This document shows, in pieces, positions 63,601 through 64,000 of a stretch of 64,000 nucleotides of DNA. The notes beneath the pieces are model-generated. The model was not told where the DNA came from. It ran no database searches and was given only the letters and a program-made list of their open reading frames with translations. Position numbers and translations under genes: made by a program. The first letter of the stretch is position 1, and each line of letters opens with the position of its first letter. The stretch is from Parapedobacter tibetensis (GTDB lineage Bacteria; Bacteroidota; Bacteroidia; Sphingobacteriales; Sphingobacteriaceae), in assembly GCF_024704835.1 (NCBI RefSeq), contig NZ_JAMXBE010000015.1, positions 1 to 64,000 on the forward strand, given 5' to 3'.

Positions 63601-63878
63601 TCTATCCGGCCAATACCGCACGCGATAACTTTTACACAGGTTCAGAGGTGCTTGTAGAACGGGGAGACCAGATAAGATTCCAATACGTCAATTTTTCATA
63701 CAATTTCAGCCCGCTGGTACCGGCGAGGTTTTCAAACTTAGAGGCTTTTGTGTATGTCACCAATTTAGGTGTCATTTGGAAGGCCAGTAACAGTGGGATC
63801 GATCCGGACTTTTTCAGGGAGGGAATGATACCTAACGCAACAACATATAGTTTTGGAATACGAGCATCGATCAAATAG
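60660..63878 (+). CDS. SusC/RagA family TonB-linked outer-membrane transporter, element cargo
   Basis: A 1072-residue protein. Signal peptide (1-24, ending LSAQ), regulatory-like domain (LRGTVLSQETKQPLPGASIT), plug with EVTVSTGFQQLPRERATGSF, RALVRGVGTFSGPTDPLVVV, and ITILKDASAASIWGARAANG, then a barrel ending YSFGIRASIK. The STGFQ-LPRERATGSF text marks the SusC subgroup found with TlpA proteins and SusD. It is distinct from the SusC at 28401. The substrate is unknown. It lies between the TlpA gene and a SusD gene on the same strand. Confidence 0.94.
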   Translation: MKYFILYSSLLVSLFLVHTNPLSAQKLLRGTVLSQETKQPLPGASITNINTKETVSTDMQGRFSIRLSGNTPSLTVSFVGYREHTQSLPSPFPDTLLVYLTAAENLIEEVTVSTGFQQLPRERATGSFSHINGNKLQQQVSTDILSRLEAVANGYMVDRNNNTSGRALVRGVGTFSGPTDPLVVVDNFPYEGDINNINPNDVEGITILKDASAASIWGARAANGVIVITTKKGSFNQPLRINFNANATLGNKPDLYYLSQMTSSDYIEVETMLFDAGYYNRHINNANKPPLTPVVELLIKRQTANATELAAIDQRIDALRQIDVRRDFLDHLYQQEFNQQYALTLQGGSDRLAWNALAGYDRNTDNLDATFQRLNLKLANTYRPSDNLQISTSLQYTQNNATNGRPGYGQITYYGSLYPYAELADQAGNPLSLTKNYRQTFIDETNETGRLLDWSYIPLEDYKHSGLSTVTQDILINTGINYSFLKSLDLDVKYQYERQDNKGRNRQGSGSFFTRDIINYYTQIDQENNVARPVPIGDILDLSNETLQAHQARIQTNFNESFGPHNITALIGGEVRHANVNRNNYRIYGYDDAVLTFGNVDYTRQYPNFVNGSLSFIPNSQNMESGTTRFASFFANGAYEYDQRYTVSFSARRDASNLFGLNTNDQWNAFWSAGVAWEISNEQFYKIDNLPYLRLRATYGASGNIDPSMVAATTIAYNAGVSAGTATPWASFRNYYNPDLQWETSRMLNIGIDFRSARQRITGSIEYFQKNSVNLFGTAEIDYTGGIGYSITKNVGSMVGKGMDTEIVTKNLTGKFSWQTNLNLSHYTSEVVENNILDRVSSIVGGQFGTRANTSIPGRPVNALFAYRWAGLSGDGGHPLGYLDGEPSNDYRQLTGNARTVGDLVYIGPSTPTWFGNLGNNFSYGNFNLQVAFSFRLGYYFRKPSIQYTGLFNNGSNQHSDIALRWKQPGDEMRTHVPSMVYPANTARDNFYTGSEVLVERGDQIRFQYVNFSYNFSPLVPARFSNLEAFVYVTNLGVIWKASNSGIDPDFFREGMIPNATTYSFGIRASIK

Positions 63879-63884
63879 ACAACC

Positions 63885-64000
63885 ATGAAAACAGTAAATA
63901 ATTCATTAAAAACAATTCTTCTTTATCCATTTTTTGCAGCGCCCTTCTTGCTTTCAGGGTGCGGGGATTTCTTTGACGAGAAGTCCGATAAGAAACTCGT
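63885..64000 (+). CDS. SusD/RagB family lipoprotein (partial, cut by window end)
   Basis: ATG 63885, 6 bases after the SusC stop, opens a frame with a lipoprotein signal ending in PFLLSGCGDFFDEKSDKKLV, which runs off the window. A lipobox LLSGC and the D-F-F-D-E-K start right after SusC are typical for SusD. Only 38 residues are visible. Confidence 0.8.
   Translation, partial: MKTVNNSLKTILLYPFFAAPFLLSGCGDFFDEKSDKKL

Larger units (their letters stand above)
47883..64000. mobile_element. Integrative mobilizable/conjugative element, left part
   Basis: A tyrosine recombinase follows the 3' end of tRNA-Arg, and MobC, relaxase and an accessory Mob protein lie further in. With them are cargo genes: a DUF3696 ATPase, two DUF1016 nucleases, XRE regulators and a TlpA-SusC-SusD operon. 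No second copy of the tRNA 3' end occurs in the window, so the right end and any conjugation genes lie beyond 64000. The left boundary is inferred from the tRNA. Confidence 0.75.

Noticed and set aside
1-64000. CRISPR array
   Set aside because: No series of regularly spaced direct repeats was seen anywhere in the window.

Overview
The window looks like chromosomal DNA of a Bacteroidota bacterium, most likely of the family Sphingobacteriaceae. The signs are SusC/SusD pairs, a hybrid two-component sensor with a periplasmic propeller, DUF4199 and DUF1304 proteins, TPR-linked histidine kinases, A-rich start regions in place of strong Shine-Dalgarno sites, and many copies of the Bacteroidota promoter pattern (TTTG or TTG, about 20 bases, then TAnnTTTG). 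This placement is inferred from gene families; no rRNA is present.

Layout. 0-9.2 kb: a partial membrane sensor, a secreted protein plus propeller lipoprotein pair, DUF2461 and VOC proteins, a large helical protein, a small membrane protein, a NarL-type sensor kinase and a lipoprotein. 9.4-13.6 kb: a TonB-dependent receptor with a PepSY membrane protein (probable iron uptake), then a HicAB toxin-antitoxin pair. 13.8-21.2 kb: an alcohol dehydrogenase divergent from an HxlR regulator, a LytS/LytTR two-component system, a secreted lectin-fold protein, and an AraC regulator with an epoxide hydrolase. 21.3-31.6 kb: SusC-SusD-surface glycan-binding lipoprotein with its own hybrid sensor but no carbohydrate-active enzyme in view. 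31.7-35.9 kb: a peptide-export locus with a C39-peptidase ABC transporter, an HlyD-type adaptor and a 50-residue double-glycine precursor peptide. A broken relative of that peptide lies at the other end of the transporter. 36.0-38.4 kb: gene fragments and a gene-poor stretch. 38.4-47.6 kb: an AhpD-like protein, a YCII/DGPF protein and an ECF42-like sigma factor, then DUF4199, LuxR-type, fructosamine kinase, Rieske, YchF, sodium:solute symporter and DUF389 genes.

47.8-64 kb: tRNA-Arg(CCG) followed at once by a tyrosine recombinase, a HTH protein, MobC, a relaxase and a membrane-anchored Mob accessory protein. This is the left end of an integrated mobilizable or conjugative element whose right end lies outside the window. 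Its cargo includes a DUF3696 ATPase, two YhcG/DUF1016 nucleases, a truncated AlbA_2 protein, two related XRE regulators, and a TlpA-SusC-SusD operon that runs off the end.

The most unusual signals are these: (1) the double-glycine peptide and its remnant with a shared C-terminal motif; (2) a folded, riboswitch-like intergenic RNA candidate at 58.69-58.90 kb with two mutually exclusive 11-13 bp pairings; (3) perfect hairpins at the same codons of both DUF1016 nuclease genes, whose arms covary, with a third copy at the breakpoint of a truncated gene; (4) a promoter-plus-terminator small RNA candidate at 53.9 kb; (5) a dispersed inverted-repeat element of about 56 bp that carries the promoter of three unrelated genes.
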